A stretch of 64,000 nucleotides of DNA from Phenylobacterium glaciei (GTDB taxonomy: Bacteria > Pseudomonadota > Alphaproteobacteria > Caulobacterales > Caulobacteraceae), in NCBI RefSeq assembly GCF_016772415.1, contig NZ_JAGSGD010000001.1:1426001-1490000 (forward strand), read 5' to 3'. The notes beneath the pieces were generated by a model. That model had not been told where the DNA came from and did not search any database. It saw only the letters and a program-made list of their open reading frames with translations. Positions within the stretch are counted from its first letter, which is position 1; each line of letters starts with the position of its first letter. Positions 1 to 8,418 of this stretch are shown in pieces. The position numbers were made by a program, and so were the translations under genes.

Positions 1-1701
1 GAATCTCGCCACGACGAACTCTCCAGTACGTTCAGACAGGTCTCGGTTCGCCTCGATCACGATTTCAACGAGCGTCTGAACGTGGGGATAGTCCTGGGCC
101 AGTCACGCTCGATCCAGGACAATCCCGTCCAGACCACCGTCTCCATCGACCGCTACGATCAGGACGGATACGGCTACGATTTTTCCAACAGCCAAAAACT
201 GCCCGCCCTGACCTACGGGTTTGACGTCACCGACCCCGGAAACTGGATCGTGAGTCCGAGTTCCGCTTTGGGAGATGCGTCCTTCCTGCGGATGCGGCCC
301 AACAAGACCGTCAACGGGTTCACCAACCTCAGCGTCGCGGCGAGGTTCAAGGTCAATGAGGGGCTGAGCCTCAAGAGCGGACTGCTGTTCAAGACCTACC
401 GCTTCCGCACCACAGAGGCGCGCCGATACGTCGTCGGCGGACTTGTTGATGGGGCCGTGGCGTTGCCCGGTGTGGACGTGGCGGCGATCAGCACCCCGAT
501 CACCGGTTTCGGACGGGGGCTTGGAGCGCCATCCGACACGCCGACCACGTGGTTATCGCCGAATGTGGCCCAGGTCGCGAACCTGATCGATCTCTACTGC
601 AACTGCGTCAACGCCTATGGCGATTTCCGCGTCAGCGCGGAGAACCAGAGGGGGGGCAATCGGCAGGTCGAAGAGCGCGACCTTGGGGTCTATCTTCAGC
701 TCGACTTTGAAAGTCGCCTCTTTGGAATTCCCGTGCGCGGCGATGTCGGCGTCCGACATGCGGCGACCACAAGCATGGCCGCAGGTTTCGTGGGCGCCAG
801 CTACGTCTCCATTTCTCGCAAATATGATGACAGCCTGCCGGCCCTGAACCTTGTCCTCGAGCCGCGTCAGGATCTGCAAATTCGCTTAAGCGTCGCCAAG
901 GCGATGGCCCGCCCGCAGCTGCCCTTCCTCACGCCCGGCGGGACAATAAGCAACACCGCCCGCACCCTGACCATCGGCAACCCCTTGCTGGAGCCTGTGC
1001 GGGCGACGACCTACGACCTTGGCCTCGAATGGTACCCCGCCCGGGCGGCCCTGGTGAGCGTCGGCGTTTTTCGCAAGGACCTGCAGTCCTATATCCAGAG
1101 TTCAGCCGCGACGATGGCCTATGGGGCGACTGGCCTTCCCGCCAGCCTGCTGGCGAATGGCAACACGCCTGACACGGTCTTCCTGGTCACCCAGCTGCTG
1201 AACACCGCCGGCGGTGAGCTCAAGGGGTTTGAGGTCGGCGCCCAGGGCGCCTTCGAGTTTCTGCCGGCCCCGTTCGATAGGTTCGGCGCCATCGCGAACT
1301 ACACCCAGGTGGACTCAAAGGTGACCTACATCACCAACTCCGCGGCCTCGCCGCCGACGACGTCGGTCCTGCCCCTCGTGGGCCTTTCGCCGAAGTCGTG
1401 GAACGCCACACTCTACTACGAGGGTGAAAGGCTCAGCGCCCGGGTCTCCACGGCCTACCGCGACGGCTATCTGAGCCTGGTGCCCGGCGGCAATGGCAAC
1501 GACGCCCGCGGCAAGAACCCGACCCTGAATGTTGACGTGTCGCTGACCTACAAGCTCAACGAGCGCTTCAGCCTGAGTTTCGAAGGCATCAACCTCACCG
1601 ACCAGTTCGAGGACCGCTGGATCTCCACCGAGCGTCGGAACTCCGAAGAGTACACGCACACGGGCCGCCAGTTCTTCGTGGGCGCCAGGGTCCGCCTTTG
1701 A
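1..1701 (+). CDS. TonB-dependent outer-membrane receptor, C-terminal part (5' truncated)
   Basis: The frame is open from the first base, so the plug domain and the start lie outside the window. The visible 566 residues are barrel sequence: alternating hydrophobic/polar strands, the conserved stretches SVAKAMARPQLPFLTPGG and NPLLEPVRATTYDLGLEWY, the near-terminal block FEGINLTDQFEDRW, and a final strand ending in ARVRL. These fit receptors of the Xanthomonas/Caulobacter type, which import a bound ligand across the outer membrane with energy from TonB-ExbBD. The ligand cannot be told from this part. The stop codon overlaps the TTG start of the next gene (TTGA), so the two are probably translated together, linking import to the ATP-grasp enzyme. 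A GTG at base 82 is internal, not the start. Confidence 0.9.
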   Translation, partial: ESRHDELSSTFRQVSVRLDHDFNERLNVGIVLGQSRSIQDNPVQTTVSIDRYDQDGYGYDFSNSQKLPALTYGFDVTDPGNWIVSPSSALGDASFLRMRPNKTVNGFTNLSVAARFKVNEGLSLKSGLLFKTYRFRTTEARRYVVGGLVDGAVALPGVDVAAISTPITGFGRGLGAPSDTPTTWLSPNVAQVANLIDLYCNCVNAYGDFRVSAENQRGGNRQVEERDLGVYLQLDFESRLFGIPVRGDVGVRHAATTSMAAGFVGASYVSISRKYDDSLPALNLVLEPRQDLQIRLSVAKAMARPQLPFLTPGGTISNTARTLTIGNPLLEPVRATTYDLGLEWYPARAALVSVGVFRKDLQSYIQSSAATMAYGATGLPASLLANGNTPDTVFLVTQLLNTAGGELKGFEVGAQGAFEFLPAPFDRFGAIANYTQVDSKVTYITNSAASPPTTSVLPLVGLSPKSWNATLYYEGERLSARVSTAYRDGYLSLVPGGNGNDARGKNPTLNVDVSLTYKLNERFSLSFEGINLTDQFEDRWISTERRNSEEYTHTGRQFFVGARVRL

Positions 1702-2720
1702 CCGAGGGTAAGATCCGGGTCGGTTTCATCGTCGGAAACGACGCTGACCGGGTGATCCAATTCAACCAGGACGCCCTTGTCCCAGTGCAAGGGAACAACG
1801 ACGCCGATCGGGTGCTCGACCTGTGCGGCGAGGGGCGGTTCGACTGGACCCGCCTGCACATCGCCCCCAGCTATTTCCGCAAGGCGCGCCGTTGGGATAC
1901 GTCCAAGATCGATGTCCTCTGGAACATGGTCTCTGATCCCGATCAGAACCCCGAAACCTTGAGGATCATTGACCGGTTCACCGGTGAGCTCGACATCCCG
2001 CTGATCAACCCGCCGCAGGCTGTCCGACAAACCCGGCGCCACCTCATTCCCGGCCGCTTAGCAGGCCTGGAGAGCGTCCGCACGCCCCAGACCCTGTTGC
2101 TGCGCAACCCCACCCTCGACCGGGTCCGCCGACGGACCGAGGAGACGGGGTTCCAATTCCCGGCGATCCTCCGGCGCACTGGCAGCCACAACGGCGAAGT
2201 GGTGGGCGTGTTCGACACCGCAGCCGCGATCGAAGGGGTCTATGGCGATCGGCGCCATGAGTATTACCTTACTGAATTCGTAGATGTTCGTCGGCTTGAT
2301 GGCCTGTATCGCAAGAGCCGGTTCTTCTTTATCGGTGATGACGTTGTTGTTCGACAACATATTGTAGCTGACGCCTGGAATATTCATGGCGGATCTTCGC
2401 GCGACTACATGGCCAAGACGCCGCATTTGCAGGATGAGGCTCGGCAGATGCTCGTCGGCGGGTTTGACGCTTTGCCTGCCGTCACCCGAGCCGCCTTGCA
2501 GGGAATCCGAACACGGATTGGCCTGGAGTACTGCGGCCTCGACGCCTACATCGACCCCGACGGCGGGATCCTGGTGTTCGAGGCCAACGCGACCATGAAC
2601 TTCCAGCCTGATTTCCGGAATCCGAAGACGCAATACAACCGCGCCTCGGTGGCCCCTGCCGTGGCGGCGGTGACCAAGCTGCTCTACGCGAAGCTGGGGT
2701 CCCGGGCGACCAAGACATAG
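1698..2720 (+). CDS. ATP-grasp domain protein coupled to the TonB receptor
   Basis: A 340-residue cytoplasmic protein. The start is a TTG overlapping the receptor stop by four bases; the N-terminus KIRVGFIVGND begins a pre-ATP-grasp Rossmann-like fold directly. ATP-grasp features are a lysine/arginine-rich middle (ILRRTGSHNGEVV near residue 157), the strand YLTEFVDVRR, and a C-terminal metal-binding segment (GLEYCGLDAYID, then GILVFEANATMNFQP) with the expected D...E-x-N order. Family members join a carboxylate to an amine or thiol through an acyl phosphate. Likely roles are peptide or small-molecule ligation linked to what the receptor imports; no precursor peptide is visible, so a RiPP role is only a possibility. 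Its 3' end overlaps the convergent methyltransferase by 37 bases. Confidence 0.75.
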   Translation: MTEGKIRVGFIVGNDADRVIQFNQDALVPVQGNNDADRVLDLCGEGRFDWTRLHIAPSYFRKARRWDTSKIDVLWNMVSDPDQNPETLRIIDRFTGELDIPLINPPQAVRQTRRHLIPGRLAGLESVRTPQTLLLRNPTLDRVRRRTEETGFQFPAILRRTGSHNGEVVGVFDTAAAIEGVYGDRRHEYYLTEFVDVRRLDGLYRKSRFFFIGDDVVVRQHIVADAWNIHGGSSRDYMAKTPHLQDEARQMLVGGFDALPAVTRAALQGIRTRIGLEYCGLDAYIDPDGGILVFEANATMNFQPDFRNPKTQYNRASVAPAVAAVTKLLYAKLGSRATKT

Positions 2721-3547
2721 CTCTGCCGGCTGTGCGTCCCGCCGCCGAGAAGCAGCCGTGTGGTTTCCTGGCTTTTCAGGGATTGTAGGACCTCGAAACC
2801 CGCCTGCTCCAGGAGCCGGGCAATCATCTCAGCAGTCTCGAAACCTCCCAGTTGTCCCTGACGCCGGGCCGCGAAGGTGGCGAGGTCGGCGTCGAAGGCT
2901 TCGGCAGGTCCTGGAAGCGGAACGCCGGCGTCGGCGATCCTTTTCCGCGCACGGGCGGTCCAAGCCTGGTCATGAAGCGCGGCCTCGGTCGCCGTCAGGT
3001 TGGCGGAGGTGCGCGCGGCGAGCACAAGGCGGCCTTCCGGAGCCAGCGCCCGGCGGAGGCGGACGAGAATCTCAAGCCGCTGGGTCGGCGGCACGAAAGG
3101 CAACATGGAATGCGAGAGGATCAGGTCCCACTGTCCCACATCCTCAAGGTCGGCCAAATCCAACCGGCGGGTGCTCACGCTGGTCGCGGCTTGGCGGCGT
3201 AGCTGTGCGATCACCGCGAGAGGTGTCGCGCAGAGGTCCGCGACCGAAACGGTGAGCGGGATCTGACCAGCCGCCCTGGCCACCAGGTCCAGGAGTCCTG
3301 GGTCAGCCGAGCCTGCGAGGAATACCCGATCGGCCGGCTTCAACAGGGCCGCTAGCAGGGGGGCCAAAACGGCTTCGTCCGCACCCGGGCCACCAACGAC
3401 GCCCGCGGCCCTCAGCGTGCCCCAAATCCGGTGATAGCCGCCGCATCCGGCGCACCGGTCCTGGCCAAGACGCCAACCTGCCGCGGCGAGCCCGATCAGG
3501 TCGCTCGGGTCCAGCAAGTCTCGCGAGGGGTCAGGGTCGTCGGTCAC
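2684..3547 (-). CDS. Class I SAM-dependent methyltransferase-like protein
   Basis: A 287-residue soluble protein. The GTG start overlaps the stop of the transporter gene upstream (GTGA), so it is the last gene of the tctC-tctAB operon. The middle has a Rossmann methyltransferase layout: a strand RVFLAGSADPGLLDL in place of the usual glycine-rich SAM loop, then WDLILSHSMLPFVPP, a helix RLEILVRLRRALAPEG, and the strand RLVLAART. The N-terminus holds a CAGCGGYH motif, which could bind zinc. The SAM loop is not canonical, so activity is uncertain. The substrate is unknown; the neighbours suggest a carboxylate or a metal-chelating small molecule. Confidence 0.6.
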   Translation of the reverse strand: MTDDPDPSRDLLDPSDLIGLAAAGWRLGQDRCAGCGGYHRIWGTLRAAGVVGGPGADEAVLAPLLAALLKPADRVFLAGSADPGLLDLVARAAGQIPLTVSVADLCATPLAVIAQLRRQAATSVSTRRLDLADLEDVGQWDLILSHSMLPFVPPTQRLEILVRLRRALAPEGRLVLAARTSANLTATEAALHDQAWTARARKRIADAGVPLPGPAEAFDADLATFAARRQGQLGGFETAEMIARLLEQAGFEVLQSLKSQETTRLLLGGGTHSRQSYVLVARDPSFA

Positions 3548-5406
3548 CGTCGGACGGCCTCAAGACAAAGAACGGCCGTGGCCGCCGCCAGAGCAGCCAA
3601 GCTCGCCTTCACATAGCCGACCCTCGCCTGAAGCGCCAAGCCGACGCCCACCAAGGCGGCCGCCGCCAGGGGCAGACTTATGCTCGCGGTAGCCGCCAAG
3701 GCGCCTCCGAACAGGACAAGAAGCTGTAGATCGATGGGCGGTGCGGTTGGCGCCGAGAATCGCCGACGCCAAAATCGGGCGACGGTGATCCCCGCCATGA
3801 CCATGCCAAGCCCTCCAGAGAGATAGAGAAGGCCCGCCGCCGTGGGGGGCAGGGCCGCCGCCGTCGCCAGAACGGCGGCGCATAGGAGGATGACTAGATA
3901 GGTGGTGGGAAGCAGCAGGACCGTACCGCCTTCCTGGGCGACGGCGGCAGGTTGGGCGCGCGCCCTGTGCGAGACCACAATGATGGCCAGGGCGGCGGAC
4001 AGGATCGTCAGGACGCCAGGCCGAGCCAGGGCCCCCCAGCCATACACCTCGGCGGAACGAATAAGTCCTGACTCCAATCCCGGGCCCAGGACGTAGCCGA
4101 GCACCAGGGGCGCTCTTGGCAGATTGGCCGACTTGAGTAGGAGGCCCAGGCCAGAGAAGACGGCCAACTGGATGACGGTGAGGGCGCCCGCGTCCGTGAG
4201 CGCTGTCGCCGCGAGGGCGGCTGCGAGGGCGACGGGGACAACGGCGCGTCTTTGCAGGGACGCGAACCGGGCCATGAGCGGCGCGAAAACAAAACATAAG
4301 GGTAGAGCCAGAAGGTTGGAACCGATGTTGGCCCAACCCATCAGAAAGACGAACTCAGGGCTCCTGGTAAGCATCCGTGGGCCCACCTCGACGCCCAAGG
4401 TGATGAAGGCCGCCAGCAGAATGCCCATGCCCGAGGAGGCAGGGATCCCCAGAAACAGGGTCGGGATCAGGGAGCCTCCCTCCTTAGCGTTGTTGGCCGC
4501 CTCGGGCGCGATGACGCCAGCGATTGCGCCCTCGCCGTAGGGGATATCCGAAGGGTGGGTCTGACGGGCGTGGCCGTAGGCGATCCAGACGGCCGCGCTC
4601 GCGCCAAGGCCGGGGACCATTCCAACAAGCGCCCCGATGGTCGAACCTCGGAGCAGCAGCCACCCGTGCGAGGCCACCTCGACGCAACCTTGCCAGACTT
4701 CCCTCAGGCGCGTCTGACCAGCCATCGGTGGTGAAGGCTCAGACTCACGCGCGGTCAGCTCGGGAACAACGAAGAGGCCGGTGACCAAGGCGGCCGGATT
4801 GACCCCGTCCCAGAGGCCAAGAAGACCAAATGTGAACCTCTGGGCGCCCGAGAAGGGGTCGACACCGACGCAGGCGATGATCAAGCCCACAGCCGCGACC
4901 ATCAGGCCGCCCGAGAGCCAGCCCCCGGACAAGGCGGCGATCGACAGCAGTCCGAGCCCAGACAGCGCCGCGATCTCCGGGGTCCCGATGTGGGCGATGA
5001 GCGCCAAGGCCCCTGGAACGGCGAGAAACAGGAAGAGCGCGCCCACCGCGCCTCCGAAGGCCGAGGCCGAGAGGGCCGCGCCGATGGCTCGGCCGGCGTC
5101 TCCTTTCCGGGTCATTGCGTAGCCGTCTATGGCCGTGGCCGCCTCGGCGGCCGAGGTCGGAGCGCCCAGCAGGATCGCCGGGATGGAGCCGGACGTGTGC
5201 ACCACCGAATGAAACGCGATGAGAAATATCGAACCTGCCGTGGGACCAAGGCCGATGGCGATAGGCGTAACGAGAAGCAGGCCCGCACGGCCGCTCACGC
5301 CAGGGGTCAACCCGGCGAGCAAGCCGGCCACAGCCCCGCCCAAGAGCGCGCCGAGCGCCGCGAACGACCCGAAGAGAGTGGCCAGCGCTCCGAGGGCTTC
5401 GTGCAT
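3544..5406 (-). CDS. Tripartite tricarboxylate transporter permease, TctA with fused TctB-like domain
   Basis: A 620-residue inner-membrane protein. I start it at the ATG at 5406, which shares one base with the tctC stop (TGATG); upstream in-frame sequence is the antisense of tctC. Residues 1 to about 490 are TctA, with about twelve hydrophobic segments and the conserved GLTPGVSGRAG and GMVPGLGASAAVWIAY loops. Residues about 490-620 add four more membrane segments resembling the small subunit TctB (DUF1468), which is normally a separate gene of about 150 residues. No separate tctB is present, which supports a fusion. The system imports carboxylates using an ion gradient and a periplasmic binding protein. 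Confidence 0.8.
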   Translation of the reverse strand: MHEALGALATLFGSFAALGALLGGAVAGLLAGLTPGVSGRAGLLLVTPIAIGLGPTAGSIFLIAFHSVVHTSGSIPAILLGAPTSAAEAATAIDGYAMTRKGDAGRAIGAALSASAFGGAVGALFLFLAVPGALALIAHIGTPEIAALSGLGLLSIAALSGGWLSGGLMVAAVGLIIACVGVDPFSGAQRFTFGLLGLWDGVNPAALVTGLFVVPELTARESEPSPPMAGQTRLREVWQGCVEVASHGWLLLRGSTIGALVGMVPGLGASAAVWIAYGHARQTHPSDIPYGEGAIAGVIAPEAANNAKEGGSLIPTLFLGIPASSGMGILLAAFITLGVEVGPRMLTRSPEFVFLMGWANIGSNLLALPLCFVFAPLMARFASLQRRAVVPVALAAALAATALTDAGALTVIQLAVFSGLGLLLKSANLPRAPLVLGYVLGPGLESGLIRSAEVYGWGALARPGVLTILSAALAIIVVSHRARAQPAAVAQEGGTVLLLPTTYLVILLCAAVLATAAALPPTAAGLLYLSGGLGMVMAGITVARFWRRRFSAPTAPPIDLQLLVLFGGALAATASISLPLAAAALVGVGLALQARVGYVKASLAALAAATAVLCLEAVRR

Positions 5407-6410
5407 CAGGCGGGTGAGGCGGCCATGGCGCGGCGCAGAGCCGAGACCGTACGCGTCGACCTGTCGAGGAGGCGCCGCAACGTCGCCGCGACCTGTTCGC
5501 CGGAGACCTCCTCCATGGGGTATCCTCGGCCGGCGGCGTCCGCGCGAAATCGGGGGTCGGCGACCACGCGCTTCAATTGGGCCTGCCAATCGGCCCTTAT
5601 GGCGTGTGGGGCGCCTGGCGGCAGGGCGAACATCCGACCCAGGGCGGCGAAGGATTCGATCAAGTCCAACAAGGGGACGCGGTCCCTGCCGCGCGCGATG
5701 CTTGCCAGGCTCGGCACGCGGTCACCGGCCCCGATGGCCAGGTCGTTGAGGCGCAGGACCACCCGGGCGCCGGACTGAAGCATCGTGGCGAGACTATCGA
5801 GGCCTCCGACCGCACCATCGACCTCACCCGACAGCACGGCGAGATTGCGTGCGCCGCCATCGTAGCCTGGTACGGCTCTCAGCCTGGAGCCGGTCAGGTG
5901 GTTGATGATCATCGGTTCGACATAGTTGGGGCTGGAGACCGTCGCTGCGGCGATGATCAACGGCTTTGGCCGGGTGAGAACTTGATCGAAGCCGGTGACG
6001 CCGCTTTGGCGGTTCACCAGCAGCACCCTGTGATCGGCGCCGATGCTGCCGAGCCATGCGAATTGGGTCAGGTCCAGACCCTCTCCGCCCTGCCCGAGCA
6101 GGCTTTCGTAGATGAGGGACGGCGTGAGGAACCCCACCACCGAGCCGTCCGCCGCCGATGTGGCGAGCCTGCGGGCGGCGAGTTTACCACCGGCGCGCGG
6201 CTCGTTTTCAACTCGGATCGAGCGACCGCCCAGACGTTGGAGGTGCGCAGCCACCAAGCGGGTAAAGCCGTCATTGCCGGCCCCTGGCGCCGCGCCGACG
6301 ATCAGCGTAACCGGCGGCAAAGAGGGCCGGCAGGCAGCCAAGCCCGCCACTGCGCCAAGGGCGATAGCGTTCCGGCGGGTGACCGTCGTCGGCCAAGAAG
6401 CCGCGATCAT
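5406..6410 (-). CDS. Tripartite tricarboxylate transporter substrate-binding lipoprotein (TctC/Bug family)
   Basis: A 334-residue periplasmic binding protein. The start at 6410 is preferred because GGAGA lies ten bases upstream and because it gives a clean signal: TRRNAIALG (Tat-like twin arginine), a hydrophobic stretch, then the lipobox LAAC. Two in-frame ATGs at 6437 and 6443 are alternatives. The mature protein has Bug-family marks: VTLIVGAAPGAGNDGFTRLV near the N-terminus and ENEPRAGGKLAARRLA. These proteins bind carboxylic acids and pass them to TctAB. It is first in the operon, with the transporter and methyltransferase following at overlapping junctions. Confidence 0.8.
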   Translation of the reverse strand: MIAASWPTTVTRRNAIALGAVAGLAACRPSLPPVTLIVGAAPGAGNDGFTRLVAAHLQRLGGRSIRVENEPRAGGKLAARRLATSAADGSVVGFLTPSLIYESLLGQGGEGLDLTQFAWLGSIGADHRVLLVNRQSGVTGFDQVLTRPKPLIIAAATVSSPNYVEPMIINHLTGSRLRAVPGYDGGARNLAVLSGEVDGAVGGLDSLATMLQSGARVVLRLNDLAIGAGDRVPSLASIARGRDRVPLLDLIESFAALGRMFALPPGAPHAIRADWQAQLKRVVADPRFRADAAGRGYPMEEVSGEQVAATLRRLLDRSTRTVSALRRAMAASPA

Positions 6411-6491
6411 GAACTTGATGTCTCCGGGCCTCGCCATATGCATATGCCCGCGCTGCGCTCTAGGTGCAACGCGCCGCCGGGGCAAGCAAGC

Positions 6492-7382
6492 TCAGGCGCG
6501 GCGCTGGTCGGTGGTGTCGGCGCTGAAGCGGGCCATCTCGATCTGGGCGGCCACGCCGGTGGGCAGGTCCTTGTCGGTGATCAGGGCCAGGCGCTCGATC
6601 GACTCGGCGCGGAACTGCTCCACCTGCACCGAGGCGAAGGCCGGTTCCGTAAGGGCATAGGCCAGGCACACCTCCTCGGCCGTCCAGCCGTGGGTGTGGT
6701 GCAGGAAGGCATAGGTGCCGGCGCCCGCCAGGGGGTCGGCGCGCTTGAAGAGGCCCGTGCGGATCGACCCGCCGCCGCTGCTCGGACGGCACAGGGCGGC
6801 CGGGAAGGGGTCATAGGCGATCATGGTCATGTCGCGGGCCGAGGCTTCCTTGATCCGCCGCCGGGCCTTCCAGTCGGAGACCAGGCTGAAGGGGGTGGCC
6901 AGGACGTCGAACAGCCCGCTCTCAAGACAGGCGTCGATGCTGTCGCCATCCCCCACCACGCCCATCTGTAGAACCAGACCTGCAGCTCGCAGATCGGCGA
7001 GATAGCCTTGGGCGTCGGGGGCCAGGGTCTCGAAGGCCGCCTCGTCCAGCATCAGGACGTCGAAATAGCCCGCGCCGGTCCGGGCCAGGCCGCCGCGCAC
7101 GCTGTTGGAGATGGCCTCGGCGGTCAGCACCTTGCGGGGGTCGCCATGGATGCGCCAGCCGATGGCGATCAGGCGGCGTTCCACCGCCCGCAACGCCTCG
7201 CCGAAGCCCAGCGCCATGACCTCCGAGCCGGCGGTGATCTCGAAGCAGTTGACCCCGCACTCCATGGCCCCGAACACCAGGGTGCGCCAGGCGTGGGGCG
7301 TGGTCATATTGGGGGCTTCGCGCAGCAGCAGGCTGATGGCCGAGACCGCCTTGCCGCTTGCGCCGAAGGGCCGGTAACGCAT
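6492..7382 (-). CDS. Aldo/keto reductase-like protein with degenerate active site
   Basis: A 296-residue protein starting at MRYRPFGASGK, four bases after the bolA stop. The N-terminus, GVNCFE, EALR, YFDVLMLDEA and late YALTEPAFASVQV segments follow the (beta/alpha)8 order of aldo/keto reductases. The residues that make the catalytic tetrad in active members seem lost: the usual aspartate of the FDTA motif is Glu48, the tyrosine after it is missing, the lysine strand reads LIAIGW, and the histidine strand reads LMLDE. It is probably not a normal NADPH reductase. Operon-like placement with bolA is the only functional hint. Confidence 0.65.
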   Translation of the reverse strand: MRYRPFGASGKAVSAISLLLREAPNMTTPHAWRTLVFGAMECGVNCFEITAGSEVMALGFGEALRAVERRLIAIGWRIHGDPRKVLTAEAISNSVRGGLARTGAGYFDVLMLDEAAFETLAPDAQGYLADLRAAGLVLQMGVVGDGDSIDACLESGLFDVLATPFSLVSDWKARRRIKEASARDMTMIAYDPFPAALCRPSSGGGSIRTGLFKRADPLAGAGTYAFLHHTHGWTAEEVCLAYALTEPAFASVQVEQFRAESIERLALITDKDLPTGVAAQIEMARFSADTTDQRRA

Positions 7383-7386
7383 GCGG

Positions 7387-7620
7387 CTAGCCCGGGACCT
7401 GGGTCTCGAGCGCGAGCGCGTGCAGTTCACCGCCCATCTTGCCTTTCAGGGCGGCGTAGACGAGCTGGTGCTGCTTGACCCGCGAGAGGCCGGAAAAGGC
7501 CTTCGAGACGATGCGCGCGCGATAGTGGTCGCCGTCGCCGGCCAGGTCCTCGACCTGGATCTCGGCGTCGGGGAAACCGTCGCGCAGGGCGGCCTCCAGA
7601 TCGGCGATGGGCATGGGCAT
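7387..7620 (-). CDS. bolA: BolA family protein
   Basis: A 77-residue protein of typical BolA length. It has the class-II KH-like fold signature: IADLEAALRDGFPDAEIQVED, then HYRARIVSKAFSGLSRVKQHQLVYAAL with the conserved FxGxxxxxxHxxVY pattern, which holds the invariant histidine. BolA proteins pair with monothiol glutaredoxins in handling Fe-S clusters. No glutaredoxin gene is next to it here. GAGAGG lies ten bases before the chosen ATG at 7620; a second ATG two codons in is possible. In related genomes bolA sits close to purL, which is about 2.7 kb away here. Confidence 0.9.
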   Translation of the reverse strand: MPMPIADLEAALRDGFPDAEIQVEDLAGDGDHYRARIVSKAFSGLSRVKQHQLVYAALKGKMGGELHALALETQVPG

Positions 7621-7692
7621 GGGAATCGCGCCTCTCAGAACGTCGTTTCTGCGCTAGAAAGCTTAACAAGCCTTGGATTGGGGGTCGGTTTC

Positions 7693-8331
7693 ATGCTGCG
7701 GATCGTCGCGGTTCTCCTCGCCGCCCTCTGCCTGTCGGGCTGCGCGGTGGTGAGTTCCGAGCGCCCGCTGTTCTCGGTCGCCGACAGCGAGGGCGCCCCC
7801 ACCCTGAAGCCGGGGCTCTGGGCGCTGCCGGCTGGAGACTGCAAGTTCAGCCTGAGGGCCTCGGCCCTGAAGTGGCCTGACTGCGCCAACGCTGCGCTGG
7901 TGACCGCCACCAGCCTGTTCGGCGGCAAGCGCGACGCCGTGGGCGCCTTCCCACAGGCCCTGACCTACCGCCTGGCCAGCGGCGATCCGGCGATCCTGCA
8001 GGTGGAGGCGCCGGCCGACCGTGAACCGGGCGATCCGAAGGTGATCTATCTGGGGGTGCGGGCCCTGGCGTCGGACGGGCAGGGGCTGATCACCAGCGCG
8101 CGGGTGTGGCTGGCGTTGTGCGCCAAGCCGCTGCCGACCGACGGCGGTGATCTGTCGAAACCGGTGAAATTGATGCCCGGACTGACCCCCATCAAGGGCC
8201 GCGACGAATGCCAGGCGCGCACGCCTGCCGCCGTGCGCAACGCCGCGCGCCAGAGCGAGAGCTGGGCGTTCAGCGGCGATGGCGAGGATTTCGGTCTGGT
8301 CGCCCGCTGGATCCGCGACGGCGATCGGTAG
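7693..8331 (+). CDS. Predicted lipoprotein of unknown function
   Basis: A 212-residue protein beginning at the ATG at 7693 with a clear lipoprotein signal: MLRIVAVLLAALCLSGC, lipobox LSGC, cleavage before Cys17. The rest is soluble, probably periplasmic, with four further cysteines (DCKFSL, PDCANA, LALCAK, DECQAR) that could form two disulfides. I recognise no catalytic motif. It is divergently arranged from bolA with 72 bases between, and converges on the serine hydrolase. Upstream in-frame sequence back to 7381 is antisense to bolA and is not part of the gene. Confidence 0.75.
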   Translation: MLRIVAVLLAALCLSGCAVVSSERPLFSVADSEGAPTLKPGLWALPAGDCKFSLRASALKWPDCANAALVTATSLFGGKRDAVGAFPQALTYRLASGDPAILQVEAPADREPGDPKVIYLGVRALASDGQGLITSARVWLALCAKPLPTDGGDLSKPVKLMPGLTPIKGRDECQARTPAAVRNAARQSESWAFSGDGEDFGLVARWIRDGDR

Positions 8332-8386
8332 GGGACAAGGAAAAGTGCGACGCGGTTTTCCGCCCGCGTCCCGCGCCAGAAGAAGC

Positions 8387-8409
8387 GCCCCTCCCGCGAA
8401 GGGAGGGGC
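8387..8409. terminator. Stem-loop between convergent genes
   Basis: A perfect nine-base-pair stem (GCCCCTCCC at 8387-8395 with GGGAGGGGC at 8401-8409) with the loop GCGAA lies between the lipoprotein stop at 8331 and the hydrolase stop at 8419. There is no T run on either side, so it may act only as a 3' end stabiliser or a weak two-way terminator. Confidence 0.45.
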
Positions 8410-8418
8410 CGCTGGTCA

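Noticed and set aside
5407..5589. Extended N-terminus for the TctA-TctB protein
   Set aside because: The extra 61 residues are antisense-type Arg/Gly/Pro-rich sequence overlapping tctC; the TGATG junction marks the start.
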